This document shows, in pieces, positions 48,760 through 63,403 of a stretch of DNA of 64,000 bases. The notes beneath the pieces are model-generated. The model made no database searches. It was given only the letters and a program-made list of their open reading frames with translations, and was not told the origin of the DNA. Each line of letters starts with the position of its first letter. Within the stretch, counting starts at the first letter, position 1. The position numbers and the translations under genes were made by a program. This DNA comes from Euonymus europaeus (taxonomy: Eukaryota; Streptophyta; Magnoliopsida; Celastrales; Celastraceae): contig OY756972.1 in assembly GCA_963580455.1 (NCBI GenBank), forward strand, positions 10,989,001-11,053,000. The letters run 5' to 3'.

Positions 48760-50780
48760 CCGAAGTTGCTCAACTCTTTCTATGGAGGAGCTTTTAACGG
48801 TTTTGTCCATTTTTCATAGAAAGTTGGTGTTTTGGCATCGAAATAATCTATGAAGCTTATACTCGAAAAATTTGAAATATAAGAACAATAAAAATTATAC
48901 GCCGAGCAACTTTGATGGTCCGAAGTTGCTCAACTCTCTCTTTGGAGGAGCTTTTAACGGTTTTGTCCATTTGTCATAGAAAGTTGGTGTTTTGGCATCG
49001 AAATAATCTAGGAAGCTTATACTTTTAAAATTTGACATATAAGAACAATAAAAATTGTACACCGAGCATCTTTGATGGTCCGAAGTTGTTCAACTCTCTC
49101 AATGGAGGAGCTTTTAACGGTTTTATCCATTTGTCATAGAAAGTTGGTGTTTTGGAATCGAAATAATCTTGGAAGCTTGTATTAATAAAATTTTACATGG
49201 AAGAACAATAAAAAGTATACACAGAGTAACTTTCATGGTCCGAAGTTGTTCAACTCTCTCTATGGAGGAGCTTTTAGCAGTTTTGTCCATTTGTCAAAAA
49301 AGTTGGTGTTTCGGCATCGAAATAATCTAGGAAGCTTATATTCTTGAAATTTCACATATAAGAACAATAAAAATTGTACACCGAGCATCTTTGATGGTCC
49401 GAAGTTGTTCAACTCTCTCTATGGAGGTGCTTTTAACGGTTTTATCCATATGTCATAGAAATTTGGTGTTTTGGAATCGAAATAATCTTGAAAGCTTGTA
49501 TTAATAAAATTTTACATAGAAGAATAATAACAAGTGTACATAGAGCAACTTTGATGGTCCGAAGTTGCACAACTCTCTCTATGGATGAGCTTTTAACGGT
49601 TTTGTCCATTTGTCATAAAAGTTGGTGTTTTGTCATCGAAATAATCTATGAAGCTTATACTCATAAAATTTGACATATAAGAACAATAAAAAGTGTACAC
49701 CGAGAAACTTTGATGGTCCGAAGTTGCTCAACTCTCTCTATGGAGGAGCTTTTAACGGTTTTGTCCAATTGTCATAGAAAGTTGTTGTTTTAGCATTGAA
49801 ATAATCTAGGAAGCTTATACTCATAAAATTTGACATATAAGAACAATAAAAAGTGTACACCAAGCAACTTTGATGGTCCGAAGTTGCTCAACTCTCTCTA
49901 TGGAGGAGCTTTTAACTGTTTTGTCCATTTGTCATAGAAAGTTGGTGTTTTGGCATCGAAATAATCTTGGAAGCTTATATACTCTTAAAATTTGAAATAT
50001 AAGAACAATAAAAATTCTACACCGAGCAACGTTAATGGTCCGAAGTTGCTCAACTCTCTCTATGGAGGAGCTTTTAACGGTTTTGTCCATTTGTCATAGA
50101 AAGTTGGTGTTTTGGCATCGAAATAATCTAGGAAGCTTATACCCTTAAAATTTGACATATATGAACAATAAAAAGTGTACCCCGAGCAACTTTGATGGTT
50201 TGAAGTTGCTCAACTCTCTCTATGGAGGAGCTTTTAACGGTTTTGTCCATTTGTCATAGAAAGTTGGTGTTTTGGCATCGAAATAATCTAGGAAGCTTAT
50301 ATACTCTTAAAATTTGAAATATAAGAACAATAAAAATTCTACACCGAGCAACGTTAATGGTCCGAAGTTGCTCAACTCTCTCTATGGAGGAGCTTTTAAC
50401 GGTTTTGTCCATTTGTCGTAGAAAGTTGGTGTTTTGGCATCGAAATAATCTAGGAAGCATATACCCTTAAAATTTGACATATATGAACAATAAAAAGTGT
50501 ACACCGAGCAACTTTGATGGTCCGAAGTTACTCAACTCTCTCTATGGAGGAGCTTTTAACGGTTTTGTCCATTTGTCATAGAAAGTTGATGTTTTGGCAT
50601 CGAAATAATCTAGAAAGCTTATACTCGTAAAATTTGACATATAAGAACAATAAAAATTGTACGCCGAGAAACTTTGATGGTCCGAAGTTGCTCAACTCTT
50701 TCTATGGAGGAGCTTTTAACGGTTTTATCAATTTTTAATAGAAAGTTGGTGTTTTGACATTGAAATAATCTATGAAGCTT
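48760..50780. repeat. Large higher-order repeat, truncated copy 3 (about 2.0 kb)
   Basis: It continues the 4.8-kb series (TATACTCGAAAAATTTG, TATACTTTTAAAA, TTCATGGTCC, TTCGGCATCG, AATAACAAGTGTAC) and then switches at about 50780 from CTTCTTCTCGTAAAA into a different monomer type (AAATTGACCTATAAG). Confidence 0.8.
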
Positions 50781-51049
50781 CTTCTCGTAAAAATTGACCT
50801 ATAAGAACAATAAAAAGTGTACACCGATCCACTTTGATGGTCCGAAGTTGCTCAACTCTCTCTATGGAGGAGCTTTTAACGATTTTGTCCATTTGTCATA
50901 GAAAGTTGGTGTTTTGGCATCGAAATAATCTATGAAGCTTATACTCATAAAATTTGAAATATAAGAACAATAAAAATTATACGCCGAGCAACTTTGATGG
51001 TCCGAAGTTGCTCAACTCTTTCTATGGAGGAGCTTTTAACGGTTTTGTC

Positions 51050-52740
51050 CATTTTTCATAGAAAGTTGGTGTTTTGGCATCGAAATAATCTATGAAGCTT
51101 ATACTCTAAAAATTTGAAATATAAGAACAATAAAAATTATACGCCGAGCAACTTTGATGGTCCGAAGTTGCTCAACTCTCTCTTTGGAGGAGCTTTTAAC
51201 GGTTTTGTCCATTTGTCATAGAAAGTTGGTGTTTTGGCATCGAAATAATCTAGGAAGCTTATACTTTTAAAATTTGACATATAAGAACAATAAAAATTGT
51301 ACACCGAGCATCTTTGATGGTCCGAAGTTGTTCAACTCTCTCAATGGAGGAGCTTTTAACGGTTTTATCCATTTGTCATAGAAAGTTGGTGTTTTGGAAT
51401 CGAAATAATCTTGGAAGCTTGTATTAATAAAATTTTACATGGAAGAACAATAAAAAGTATACACAGAGTAACTTTGATGGTCCGAAGTTGTTCAACTCTC
51501 TCTATGGAGGAGCTTTTAGCAGTTTTGTCCATTTGTCAAAAAAGTTGGTGTTTCGGCATCGAAATAATCTAGGAAGCTTATATTCTTGAAATTTCACATA
51601 TAAGAACAATAAAAATTGTACACCGAGCATCTTTGATGATCCGAAGTTGTTCAACTCTCTCTATGGAGGTGCTTTTAACGGTTTTATCCATATGTTATAG
51701 AAATTTGGTGTTTTGGAATCGAAATAATCTTGAAAGCTTGTATTAATAAAATTTTACATAGAAGAATAATAAAAAGTGTACATAGAGCAACTTTGATGGT
51801 CCGAAGTTGCACAACTCTCTCTATGGATGAGCTTTTAACGGTTTTGTCCATTTGTCATAAAAGTTGGTGTTTTGTCATCGAAATAATCTATGAAGCTTAT
51901 ACTCATAAAATTTGACATATAAGAACAATAAAAAGTGTACACCGAGAAACTTTGATGGTCCGAAGTTGCTCAACTCTCTCTATGGAGGAGCTTTTAACGG
52001 TTTTGTCCAATTGTCATAGAAAGTTGTTGTTTTAGCATTGAAATATTCTAGGAAGCTTATACTCATAAAATTTGACATATAAGAACAATAAAAAGTGTAC
52101 ACCGAGCAACTTTGATGGTCCGAAGTTGCTCAACTCTCTCTATGGAGGAGCTTTTAACGGTTTTGTCCATTTGTCATAGAAAGTTGGTGTTTTGGCATCG
52201 AAATAATCTAGGAAGCTTATATACTCTTAAAATTTGAAATATAAGAACAATAAAAATTCTACACCGAGCAACGTTAATGGTCCGAAGTTGCTCAACTCTC
52301 TCTATGGAGGAGCTTTTAACGGTTTTGTCCATTTGTCATAGAAAGTTGGTGTTTTGGCATCGAAATAATCTAGGAAGCTTATACCCTTAAAATTTGACAT
52401 ATATGAACAATAAAAAGTGTAACCCGAGCAACTTTGATGGTTTGAAGTTGCTCAACTCTCTCTGTGGAGGAGCTTTTAACGGTTTTGTCCATTTGTCATA
52501 GAAAGTTGGTGTTTTGGCATCGAAATAATCTAGGAAGCTTATATACTCTTAAAATTTGAAATATAAGAACAATAAAAATTCTACACCGAGCAACGTTAAT
52601 GGTCCGAAGTTGCTCAACTCTCTCTATGGAGGAGCTTTTAACGGTTTTGTCCATTTGTCGTAGAAAGTTGGTGTTTTGGCATCGAAATAATCTAGGAAGC
52701 TTATACCCTTAAAATTTGACATATATGAACAATAAAAAGT
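51050..52740. repeat. Dispersed satellite block of about 1.7 kb, copy 1 of 3
   Basis: It recurs at 54570-56260 (offset 3,520) and about 61290-62946 (offset 10,240). Shared private variants include TACTCTAAAAATTTG, TTTGATGATCCG, ATATGTTATAGAAATTTGG and TTGTCAAAAAAGTTGG. Confidence 0.8.
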
Positions 52741-54421
52741 GTAAACCGAGCAACTTTGATCGTCCGAAGTTGCTCAACTCTCTCTGTGGAGGAGCTTTTA
52801 ACGGTTTTGTCCATTTGTCATAGAAAGTTGATGTTTTGGCATCGAAATAATCTAGGAAGCTTATACTCGTAAATTTTGACATATAAGAACAATAAAAATT
52901 GTACGCCGAGCAACTTTGATGGTCCGAAGTTGCTCAACTCTTTCTATGGAGGAGCTTTTAACGGTTTTATCCATTTTTAATAGAAAGTTGGTGTTTTGAC
53001 ATTGAAATAATCTATGAAGCTTCTACTCGTAAAATTTGAAATATAAGAACAATAAAAATTGTACGCCGAGCAACTTTGATGGTCCGAAGTTGCTCAACTC
53101 TCTCTTTGGAGGAGCTTTTATCGGTTTTGTCCATTTGTCATAGAAAGTGGGTGTTTTGGCATCGAAATAATCTAGGAAGCTTATACTCTTAAAATTTGAC
53201 ATATAAGAACAATAAAAATTGTACACCGAGCATCTTTGATGGTCCGAAGTTGTTCAACTCTCTCTATGGAGGAGCTTTTAACGGTTTTATCTATTTGTCA
53301 TAGAAAGTTGATGTTTTGGAATCGAAATAATCTTGGAAGCTTGTATTAATAAAATTTTACATAGAAGAACAGTAAAATGTATACATAGAGTAACTTTGAT
53401 GGTCCGAAGTTGCTCAACTCTCTCTATGGAGGAGCTTTTAGCGGTTTTGTCCATTTGTCATAAAAGTTGGTGTTTTGGCATCGAAATAATCTATGATGCT
53501 TATACTCATAAAAATTGACATATAAGAGCAATAAAAAGTGTACACTGGGCAACTTTGATGGTCCGAAGTTGCTCAACTCTCTCTATGAAGGAGCTTTTAA
53601 CGGTTTTGTCCATTTGTCATAGAAAGTTAGTGTTTTGGCATCGAAATAATCTATGAAGCTTATACTCATAAAATTTGACATATAAGAACAATAAAAAGTG
53701 TACACCGTGCAACTTTGATGGTCCGATGTTGCTCAACTCTCTCTATGGATGAGCTTTTAACGAATTTCTCCATATGTCATAGAAAGTTGGTGTTTTGGAA
53801 TCGAAATAATCTTGAAAGCTTGTATTAATAAAATTTTACATAGAAGAATAATAAAAAGTATACATAGAGCAACTTTGATGGTCCGAAGTTGCACAACTCT
53901 CTCTATGGATGAGCTATTAACGGTTTTGTCCATTTGTCATAAAAGTTGGTGTTTTGTCATCGAAATAATCTATGAAGCTTATACTCATAAAATTTGACAT
54001 ATAAGAACAATAAAAAGTGTACACCGAGCAACTTTGATGGTCCGATGTTGCTCAACTCTCTCTATGGAGGAGCTTTTAGCGGTTTTGTCCATTTGTCATA
54101 GAAAGTTGGTGTTTTGGCATCGAAATAATCTATAAAGCTTATACTCATAAAAATTGACCTATAAGAACAATAAAAAGTGTACACCGATCCACTTTGATGG
54201 TCCGAAGTTGCCCAACTCTCTCTATGTAGGAGCTTTTAAAAGTTTTGTCAATTTGTCATAGAAAGTTGGTGTTTTGGCATCGAAATAATCTATGAAGCTT
54301 ATACTCATAAAAATTGACATATAAGAACAATAAAAAGTGTACACCGGGCAACTATGATGGTCCGAAGTTGCTCAACTCTCTCTATGGAGGAGTTTTTAAC
54401 GGTTTTGTCAATTTGTCATAG

Positions 54422-56226
54422 AAAGTTGGTGTTTTGGCATCGAAATAATCTAGGAAGCTTATACTCGTAAAATTTGACATATAAGAACAATAAAAATTGT
54501 ACACCGAGCAACTTCGATGGTCCGAAGTTGCTCAACTCTCTCTTTGAAGGAGCTTTTAACTATTTTGTCCATTTTTCATAGAAAGTTGGTGTTTTGGCAT
54601 CGAAATAATCTATGAAGCTTATACTCTAAAAATTTGAAATATAAGAACAATAAAAATTATACGCCGAGCAACTTTGATGGTCCGAAGTTGCTCAACTCTC
54701 TCTTTGGAGGAGCTTTTAACGGTTTTGTCCATTTGTCATAGAAAGTTGGTGTTTTGGCATCGAAATAATCTAGGAAGCTTATACTTTTAAAATTTGACAT
54801 ATAAGAACAATAAAAATTGTACACCGAGCATCTTTGATGGTCCGAAGTTGTTCAACTCTCTCAATGGAGGAGCTTTTAACGGTTTTATCCATTTGTCATA
54901 GAAAGTTGGTGTTTTGGAATCGAAATAATCTTGGAAGCTTGTATTAATAAAATTTTACATGGAAGAACAATAAAAAGTATACACAGAGTAACTTTGATGG
55001 TCCGAAGTTGTTCAACTCTCTCTATGGAGGAGCTTTTAGCAGTTTTGTCCATTTGTCAAAAAAGTTGGTGTTTCGGCATCGAAATAATCTAGGAAGCTTA
55101 TATTCTTGAAATTTCACATATAAGAACAATAAAAATTGTACACCGAGCATCTTTGATGATCCGAAGTTGTTCAACTCTCTCTATGGAGGTGCTTTTAACG
55201 GTTTTATCCATATGTTATAGAAATTTGGTGTTTTGGAATCGAAATAATCTTGAAAGCTTGTATTAATAAAATTTTACATAGAAGAATAATAAAAAGTGTA
55301 CATAGAGCAACTTTGATGGTCCGAAGTTGCACAACTCTCTCTATGGATGAGCTTTTAACGGTTTTGTCCATTTGTCATAAAAGTTGGTGATTTGTCATCG
55401 AAATAATCTATGAAGCTTATACTCATAAAATTTGACATATAAGAACAATAAAAAGTGTACACCGAGAAACTTTGATGGTCCGAAGTTGCTCAACTCTCTC
55501 TATGGAGGAGCTTTTAACGGTTTTGTCCAATTGTCATAGAAAGTTGTTGTTTTAGCATTGAAATAATCTAGGAAGCTTATACTCATAAAATTTGACATAT
55601 AAGAACAATAAAAAGTGTACACCGAGCAACTTTGATGGTCCGAAGTTGCTCAACTCTCTCTATGGAGGAGCTTTTAACGGTTTTGTCCATTTGTCATAGA
55701 AAGTTGGTGTTTTGGCATCGAAATAATCTAGGAAGCTTATATACTCTTAAAATTTGAAATATAAGAACAATAAAAATTCTACACCGAGCAACGTTAATGG
55801 TCCGAAGTTGCTCAACTCTCTCTATGGAGGAGCTTTTAATGGTTTTGTCCATTTGTCATAGAAAGTTGGTGTTTTGGCATCGAAATAATCTAGGAAGCTT
55901 ATACCCTTAAAATTTGACATATATGAACAATAAAAAGTGTACCCCGAGCAACTTTGATGGTTTGAAGTTGCTCAACTCTCTCTGTGGAGGTGCTTTTAAC
56001 GGTTTTGTCCATTTGTCATAGAAAGTTGGTGTTTTGGCATCGAAATAATCTAGGAAGCTTATATACTCTTAAAATTTGAAATATAAGAACAATAAAAATT
56101 CTACACCGAGCAACGTTAATGGTCCGAAGTTGCTCAACTCTCTCTATGGAGGAGCTTTTAACGGTTTTGTCCATTTGTCGTAGAAAGTTGGTGTTTTGGC
56201 ATCGAAATAATCTAGGAAGCTTATAC
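54422..56226. repeat. Dispersed satellite block of about 1.8 kb, copy 2 of 3
   Basis: It pairs with 61142-62946 at an offset of exactly 6,720 bp (42 monomers), including the private GCAACTTCGATGG and TTAACTATTTTGTCC variants. Only scattered single-base differences are seen, for example GGTGATTTG near 55388. Confidence 0.85.
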
Positions 56227-57310
56227 CCTTAAAATTTGACATATATGAACAATAAAAAGTGTACACCGAGCAACTTTGATGGTCCGAAGTTACTCAACTC
56301 TCTCTATGGAGGAGCTTTTAACGGTTTTGTCCATTTGTCATAGAAAGTTGATGTTTTGGCATCGAAATAATCTAGGAAGCTTATACTCGTAAAATTTGAC
56401 ATATAAGTACAATAAAAATTGTACGCCGAGCAACTTTGATGGTCCGAAGTTGCTCAACTCTTTCTATGGAGGAGCTTTTAACGGTTTTATCAATTTTTAA
56501 TAGAAAGTTGGTGTTTTGACATTGAAATAATCTATGAAGCTTCTTCTCGTAAAATTTGAAATATAAGAACAATAAAAATTGTACGCCGAGCAACTTTGAT
56601 GGTCCGAAGTTGCTCAACTCTCTCTTTGGAGGAGCTTTTATCGGTTTTGTCCATTTGTCATAGAAAGTGGGTGTTTTGGCATCGAAATAATCTAGGAAGC
56701 TTATACTCTTAAAATTTGACATATAAGAACAATAAAAATTGTACATCGAGCATCTTTGATGGTCCGAAGTTGTTCAACTCTCTCTATGGAGGAGCTTTTA
56801 ACGGTTTTATCTATTTGTCATAGAAAGTTGGTGTTTTGGAATCGAAATAATCTTGGAAGCTTGTATTAATAAAATTTTACATAGAAGAACAATAAAATGT
56901 ATACATAGAGTAACTTTGATAGTCCGAAATTGCTCAACTCTCTCTATGGAGGAGCTTTTAGCGGTTTTGTCCATTTGTCGTAAAAGTTGGTGTTTTGGGA
57001 TCGAAATAATCTATGATGCTTATACTCATAAAAATTGACATATAAGAGAAATAAAATGTGTACACCGGGCAACTTTGATGGTCCGAAGTTGCTCAACTCT
57101 CTCTATGAAGGAGCTTTTAACGGTTTTGTCCGTTTGTCATAGAAAGTTGGTGTTTTGGCATCGAAATAATCTAGGAAGCTTATATCCTTAAAATTTGACA
57201 TATATGAACAATAAAAAGTGTAAACCGAGCAACTTTGATGGTCCGAAGTTGCTCAACTCTCTCTATGGAGGAGCTTTTAACGGTTTTGTCCATTTGTCAT
57301 AGAAAGTTGA

Positions 57311-58740
57311 TGTTTTGGCATCGAAATAATCTAGGAAGCTTATACTCGTAAATTTTGACATATAAGAACAATAAAAATTGTACGCCGAGCAACTTTGATG
57401 GTCCGAAGTTGCTCAACTCTTTCTATGGAGGAGCTTTTAACGGTTTTATCCATTTTTAATAGAAAGTTGGTGTTTTGACATTGAAATAATCTATGAAGCT
57501 TCTACTCGTAAAATTTGAAATATAAGAACAATAAAAATTGTACGCCGAGCAACTTTGATGGTCCGAAGTTGCTCAACTCTCTCTATGGAGGAGCTTTTAT
57601 CGGTTTTGTCCATTTGTCATAGAAAGTGGGTGTTTTGGCATCGAAATAATCTAGGAAGCTTATACTCTTAAAATTTGACATATAAGAACAATAAAAATTG
57701 TACACCGAGCATCTTTGATGGTCCGAAGTTGTTCAACTCTCTCTATGGAGGAGCTTTTAACGGTGTTATCTATTTGTCATAGAAAGTTGGTGTTTTGGAA
57801 TCGAAATAATCTTGGAAGCTTGTATTAATAAACTTTTACATAGAAGAACAATAAAATGTATACATAGAGTAACTTTGATGGTCCGAAGTTGCTCAACTCT
57901 CTCTATGGAGGAGCTTTTAGCGGTTTTGTCCATTTGTCATAAAAGTTGGTGTTTTGGCATCGAAATAATCTAGGAAGCTTATACCCTTAAAATTTGACAT
58001 ATATGAACAATAAAAAGTGTACACCGAGCAACTTTGATGGTCCGAAGTTGCTCAACTCTCTCTGTGGAGGAGCTTTTAACGGTTTTGTCCATTTGTCATA
58101 GAAAGTTGATGTTTTGGCATCGAAATAATCTAGGAAGCTTATACTCGTAAAATTTGACATATAAGAACAATAAAAATTGTACGCCGAGCAACTTTGATGG
58201 TCCGAAGTTGCTCAACTCTTTCTATGGAGGAGCTTTTAACGGTTTTATCCATTTTTAATAGAAAGTTGGTGTTTTGACATTGAAATAATCTATGAAGCTT
58301 CTACTCGTAAAATTTGAAATATAAGAACAATAAAAATTGTACGCCGAGCAACTTTGATGGTCCGAAGTTGCTCAACTCTCTCTTTGGAGGAGCTTTTATC
58401 GGTTTTGTCCATTTGTCATAGAAAGTGGGTGTTTTGGCATCGAAATAATCTAGGAAGCTTATACTCTTAAAATTTGACATATAAGAACAATAAAAATTGT
58501 ACACCGAGCATCTTTGATGGTCCGAAGTTGTTCAACTCTCTCTATGGAGGAGCTTTTAACGGTTTTATCTATTTGTCATAGAAAGTTGATGTTTTGGAAT
58601 CGAAATAATCTTGGAAGCTTGTATTAATAAAATTTTACATAGAAGAACAGTAAAATGTATACATAGAGTAACTTTGATGGTCCGAAGTTGCTCAACTCTC
58701 TCTATGGAGGAGCTTTTAGCGGTTTTGTCCATTTGTCATA
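57311..58740. repeat. Duplicated satellite block, 2,400-bp offset, copy 1
   Basis: It matches 59711-61140 with about two differences in 1.43 kb by eye (GCTC/GTTC near 58051; ATTTG/ATCTG near 58572). Both copies hold the otherwise rare CGGTGTTATC (near 57763 and 60163). Confidence 0.88.
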
Positions 58741-58753
58741 AAAGTTGATGTTT

Positions 58754-59730
58754 TGGCATCGAAATAATCTAGGAAGCTTATATACTCTTAAAATTTTAAA
58801 TATAAGAACAATAAAAATTCTACACCGAGCAACTTTAATGGTCCGAAGTTGTTCAACTCTCTCTATGGAGGAGCATTTAGCGGTTTTGTCCATTTGTCAA
58901 AAAAGTTGGTGTTTCGGCATCGAAATAATCTAGGAAGCTTATATTCTTGAAATTTCACATATAAGAACAATAAAAATTGTACACCGAGCATCTTTGATGG
59001 TCCGAAGTTGTTCAACTCTCTCTATGGAGGAGCTTTTAATGGTTTTATCCATATGTCATAGAAAGTTGGTGTTTTGGAATCCAAATAATCTTGAAAGCTT
59101 GTATTAATAAAATTTTACATAGAAGAATAATAAAAAGTGTACATAGAGCAACTTTGATGGTCCGAAGTTGCACAACTCTCTCTATGGATGAGCTTTTAAC
59201 GGTCTTGGCCATTTGTCATAAAAGTTGTTGTTTTGTCATCGAAATAATCTGTGAAGCTTATACTCATAAAATTTGACATGCAAGAACAATAAAAAGTATA
59301 CACCGAGAAACTTTGATGGTCCGAAGTTGCTCAACTCTCTCTATGGAGGAGCTTTTAACGGTTTTGTCCAATTGTCATAGAAAGTTGTTGTTTTAGCATC
59401 GAAATAATCTAGGAAGCTTATACTCATAAAATTTGACATATAAGAAAAATAAAAAGTGTACAACGAGCAACTTTGATGGTCCGAAGTTGCTCAACTCTCT
59501 CTATGGAGGAGCTTTTAACGGTTTTGTCCATTTGTCATAGAAAGTTGGTGTTTTGGCATCGAAATAATCTAGGAAGCTTATATACTCTTAAAATTTGAAA
59601 TATAAGAACAATAAAAATTCTACACCGAGCAAGGTTAAGGGTCCGATGTTGCTCAACTCTCTCTATGGAGGAGCTTTTAGCGGTTTTGTCCATTTGTCAT
59701 AGAAAGTTGGTGTTTTGGCATCGAAATAAT
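58754..59730. repeat. Dispersed satellite block, copy 2 of 3 (about 977 bp)
   Basis: It is a copy of 37475-38451 placed between the two copies of the 2,400-bp-offset block. One visible difference is GAGCATTTAG versus GAGCTTTTAG. Confidence 0.85.
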
Positions 59731-61140
59731 CTAGGAAGCTTATACTCGTAAATTTTGACATATAAGAACAATAAAAATTGTACGCCGAGCAACTTTGATG
59801 GTCCGAAGTTGCTCAACTCTTTCTATGGAGGAGCTTTTAACGGTTTTATCCATTTTTAATAGAAAGTTGGTGTTTTGACATTGAAATAATCTATGAAGCT
59901 TCTACTCGTAAAATTTGAAATATAAGAACAATAAAAATTGTACGCCGAGCAACTTTGATGGTCCGAAGTTGCTCAACTCTCTCTATGGAGGAGCTTTTAT
60001 CGGTTTTGTCCATTTGTCATAGAAAGTGGGTGTTTTGGCATCGAAATAATCTAGGAAGCTTATACTCTTAAAATTTGACATATAAGAACAATAAAAATTG
60101 TACACCGAGCATCTTTGATGGTCCGAAGTTGTTCAACTCTCTCTATGGAGGAGCTTTTAACGGTGTTATCTATTTGTCATAGAAAGTTGGTGTTTTGGAA
60201 TCGAAATAATCTTGGAAGCTTGTATTAATAAACTTTTACATAGAAGAACAATAAAATGTATACATAGAGTAACTTTGATGGTCCGAAGTTGCTCAACTCT
60301 CTCTATGGAGGAGCTTTTAGCGGTTTTGTCCATTTGTCATAAAAGTTGGTGTTTTGGCATCGAAATAATCTAGGAAGCTTATACCCTTAAAATTTGACAT
60401 ATATGAACAATAAAAAGTGTACACCGAGCAACTTTGATGGTCCGAAGTTGTTCAACTCTCTCTGTGGAGGAGCTTTTAACGGTTTTGTCCATTTGTCATA
60501 GAAAGTTGATGTTTTGGCATCGAAATAATCTAGGAAGCTTATACTCGTAAAATTTGACATATAAGAACAATAAAAATTGTACGCCGAGCAACTTTGATGG
60601 TCCGAAGTTGCTCAACTCTTTCTATGGAGGAGCTTTTAACGGTTTTATCCATTTTTAATAGAAAGTTGGTGTTTTGACATTGAAATAATCTATGAAGCTT
60701 CTACTCGTAAAATTTGAAATATAAGAACAATAAAAATTGTACGCCGAGCAACTTTGATGGTCCGAAGTTGCTCAACTCTCTCTTTGGAGGAGCTTTTATC
60801 GGTTTTGTCCATTTGTCATAGAAAGTGGGTGTTTTGGCATCGAAATAATCTAGGAAGCTTATACTCTTAAAATTTGACATATAAGAACAATAAAAATTGT
60901 ACACCGAGCATCTTTGATGGTCCGAAGTTGTTCAACTCTCTCTATGGAGGAGCTTTTAACGGTTTTATCTATCTGTCATAGAAAGTTGATGTTTTGGAAT
61001 CGAAATAATCTTGGAAGCTTGTATTAATAAAATTTTACATAGAAGAACAGTAAAATGTATACATAGAGTAACTTTGATGGTCCGAAGTTGCTCAACTCTC
61101 TCTATGGAGGAGCTTTTAGCGGTTTTGTCCATTTGTCATA
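59711..61140. repeat. Duplicated satellite block, 2,400-bp offset, copy 2
   Basis: Partner of 57311-58740. It ends where the sequence switches to the block shared with 54422-56226. Confidence 0.88.
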
Positions 61141-61141
61141 T

Positions 61142-62946
61142 AAAGTTGGTGTTTTGGCATCGAAATAATCTAGGAAGCTTATACTCGTAAAATTTGACAT
61201 ATAAGAACAATAAAAATTGTACACCGAGCAACTTCGATGGTCCGAAGTTGCTCAACTCTCTCTTTGAAGGAGCTTTTAACTATTTTGTCCATTTTTCATA
61301 GAAAGTTGGTGTTTTGGCATCGAAATAATCTATGAAGCTTATACTCTAAAAATTTGAAATATAAGAACAATAAAAATTATACGCCGAGCAACTTTGATGG
61401 TCCGAAGTTGCTCAACTATCTCTTTGGAGGAGCTTTTAACGGTTTTGTCCATTTGTCATAGAAAGTTGGTGTTTTGGCATCGAAATAATCTAGGAAGCTT
61501 ATACTTTTAAAATTTGACATATAAGAACAATAAAAATTGTACACCGAGCATCTTTGATGGTCCGAAGTTGTTCAACTCTCTCAATGGAGGAGCTTTTAAC
61601 GGTTTTATCCATTTGTCATAGAAAGTTGGTGTTTTGGAATCGAAATAATCTTGGAAGCTTGTATTAATAAAATTTTACATGGAAGAACAATAAAAAGTAT
61701 ACACAGAGTAACTTTGATGGTCCGAAGTTGTTCAACTCTCTCTATGGAGGAGCTTTTAGCAGTTTTGTCCATTTGTCAAAAAAGTTGGTGTTTCGGCATC
61801 GAAATAATCTAGGAAGCTTATATTCTTGAAATTTCACATATAAGAACAATAAAAATTGTACACCGAGCATCTTTGATGATCCGAAGTTGTTCAACTCTCT
61901 CTATGGAGGTGCTTTTAACGGTTTTATCCATATGTTATAGAAATTTGGTGTTTTGGAATCGAAATAATCTTGAAAGCTTGTATTAATAAAATTTTACATA
62001 GAAGAATAATAAAAAGTGTACATAGAGCAACTTTGATGGTCCGAAGTTGCACAACTCTCTCTATGGATGAGCTTTTAACGGTTTTGTCCATTTGTCATAA
62101 AAGTTGGTGTTTTGTCATCGAAATAATCTATGAAGCTTATACTCATAAAATTTGACATATAAGAACAATAAAAAGTGTACACCGAGAAACTTTGATGGTC
62201 CGAAGTTGCTCAACTCTCTCTATGGAGGAGCTTTTAACGGTTTTGTCCAATTGTCATAGAAAGTTGTTGTTTTAGCATTGAAATAATCTAGGAAGCTTAT
62301 ACTCATAAAATTTGACATATAAGAACAATAAAAAGTGTACACCGAGCAACTTTGATGGTCCGAAGTTGCTCAACTCTCTCTATGGAGGAGCTTTTAACGG
62401 TTTTGTCCATTTGTCATAGAAAGTTGGTGTTTTGGCATCGAAATAATCTAGGAAGCTTATATACTCTTAAAATTTGAAATATAAGAACAATAAAAATTCT
62501 ACACCGAGCAACGTTAATGGTCCGAAGTTGCTCAACTCTCTCTATGGAGGAGCTTTTAACGGTTTTGTCCATTTGTCATAGAAAGTTGGTGTTTTGGCAT
62601 CGAAATAATTTAGGAAGCTTATACCCTTAAAATTTGACATATATGAACAATAAAAAGTGTACCCCGAGCAACTTTGATGGTTTGAAGTTGCTCAACTCTC
62701 TCTATGGAGGAGCTTTTAACGGTTTTGTCCATTTGTCATAGAAAGTTGGTGTTTTGGCATCGAAATAATCTAGGAAGCTTATATACTCTTAAAATTTGAA
62801 ATATAAGAACAATAAAAATTCTACACCGAGCAACGTTAATGGTCCGAAGTTGCTCAACTCTCTCTATGGAGGAGCTTTTAACGGTTTTGTCCATTTGTCG
62901 TAGAAAGTTGGTGTTTTGGCATCGAAATAATCTAGGAAGCTTATAC
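61142..62946. repeat. Dispersed satellite block of about 1.8 kb, copy 3 of 3
   Basis: Partner of 54422-56226 at a 6,720-bp offset. The match stops at about 62946, where TATACTCGTAAATTTTG replaces TATACCCTTAAAATTTG. Confidence 0.85.
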
Positions 62947-63403
62947 TCGTAAATTTTGACATATAAGAACAATAAAAATTGTACGCCGAGCAACTTTGAT
63001 GGTCCGAAGTTGCTCAACTCTTTCTATGGAGGAGCTTTTAACGGTTTTATCCATTTTTAATAGAAAGTTGGTGTTTTGACATTGAAATAATCTATGAAGC
63101 TTCTACTCGTAAAATTTGAAATATAAGAACAATAAAAATTGTACGCCGAGCAACTTTGATGGTCCGAAGTTGCTCAACTCTCTCTATGGAGGAGCTTTTA
63201 TCGGTTTTGTCCATTTGTCATAGAAAGTGGGTGTTTTGGCATCGAAATAATCTAGGAAGCTTATACTCTTAAAATTTGACATATAAGAACAATAAAAATT
63301 GTACACCGAGCATCTTTGATGATCCGAAGTTGTTCAACTCTCTCTATGGAGGTGCTTTTAACGGTTTTATCCATATGTTATAGAAATTTGGTGTTTTGGA
63401 ATC

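Noticed and set aside
56381..56746. Minus-strand open frames of 60-121 codons across two or three monomers (also 40862-41203, 45658-45999, 62736-63017)
   Set aside because: They are antisense read-through of the same repeats in stretches without a stop. They have no conserved start or domain, and composition follows the AT-rich repeat.
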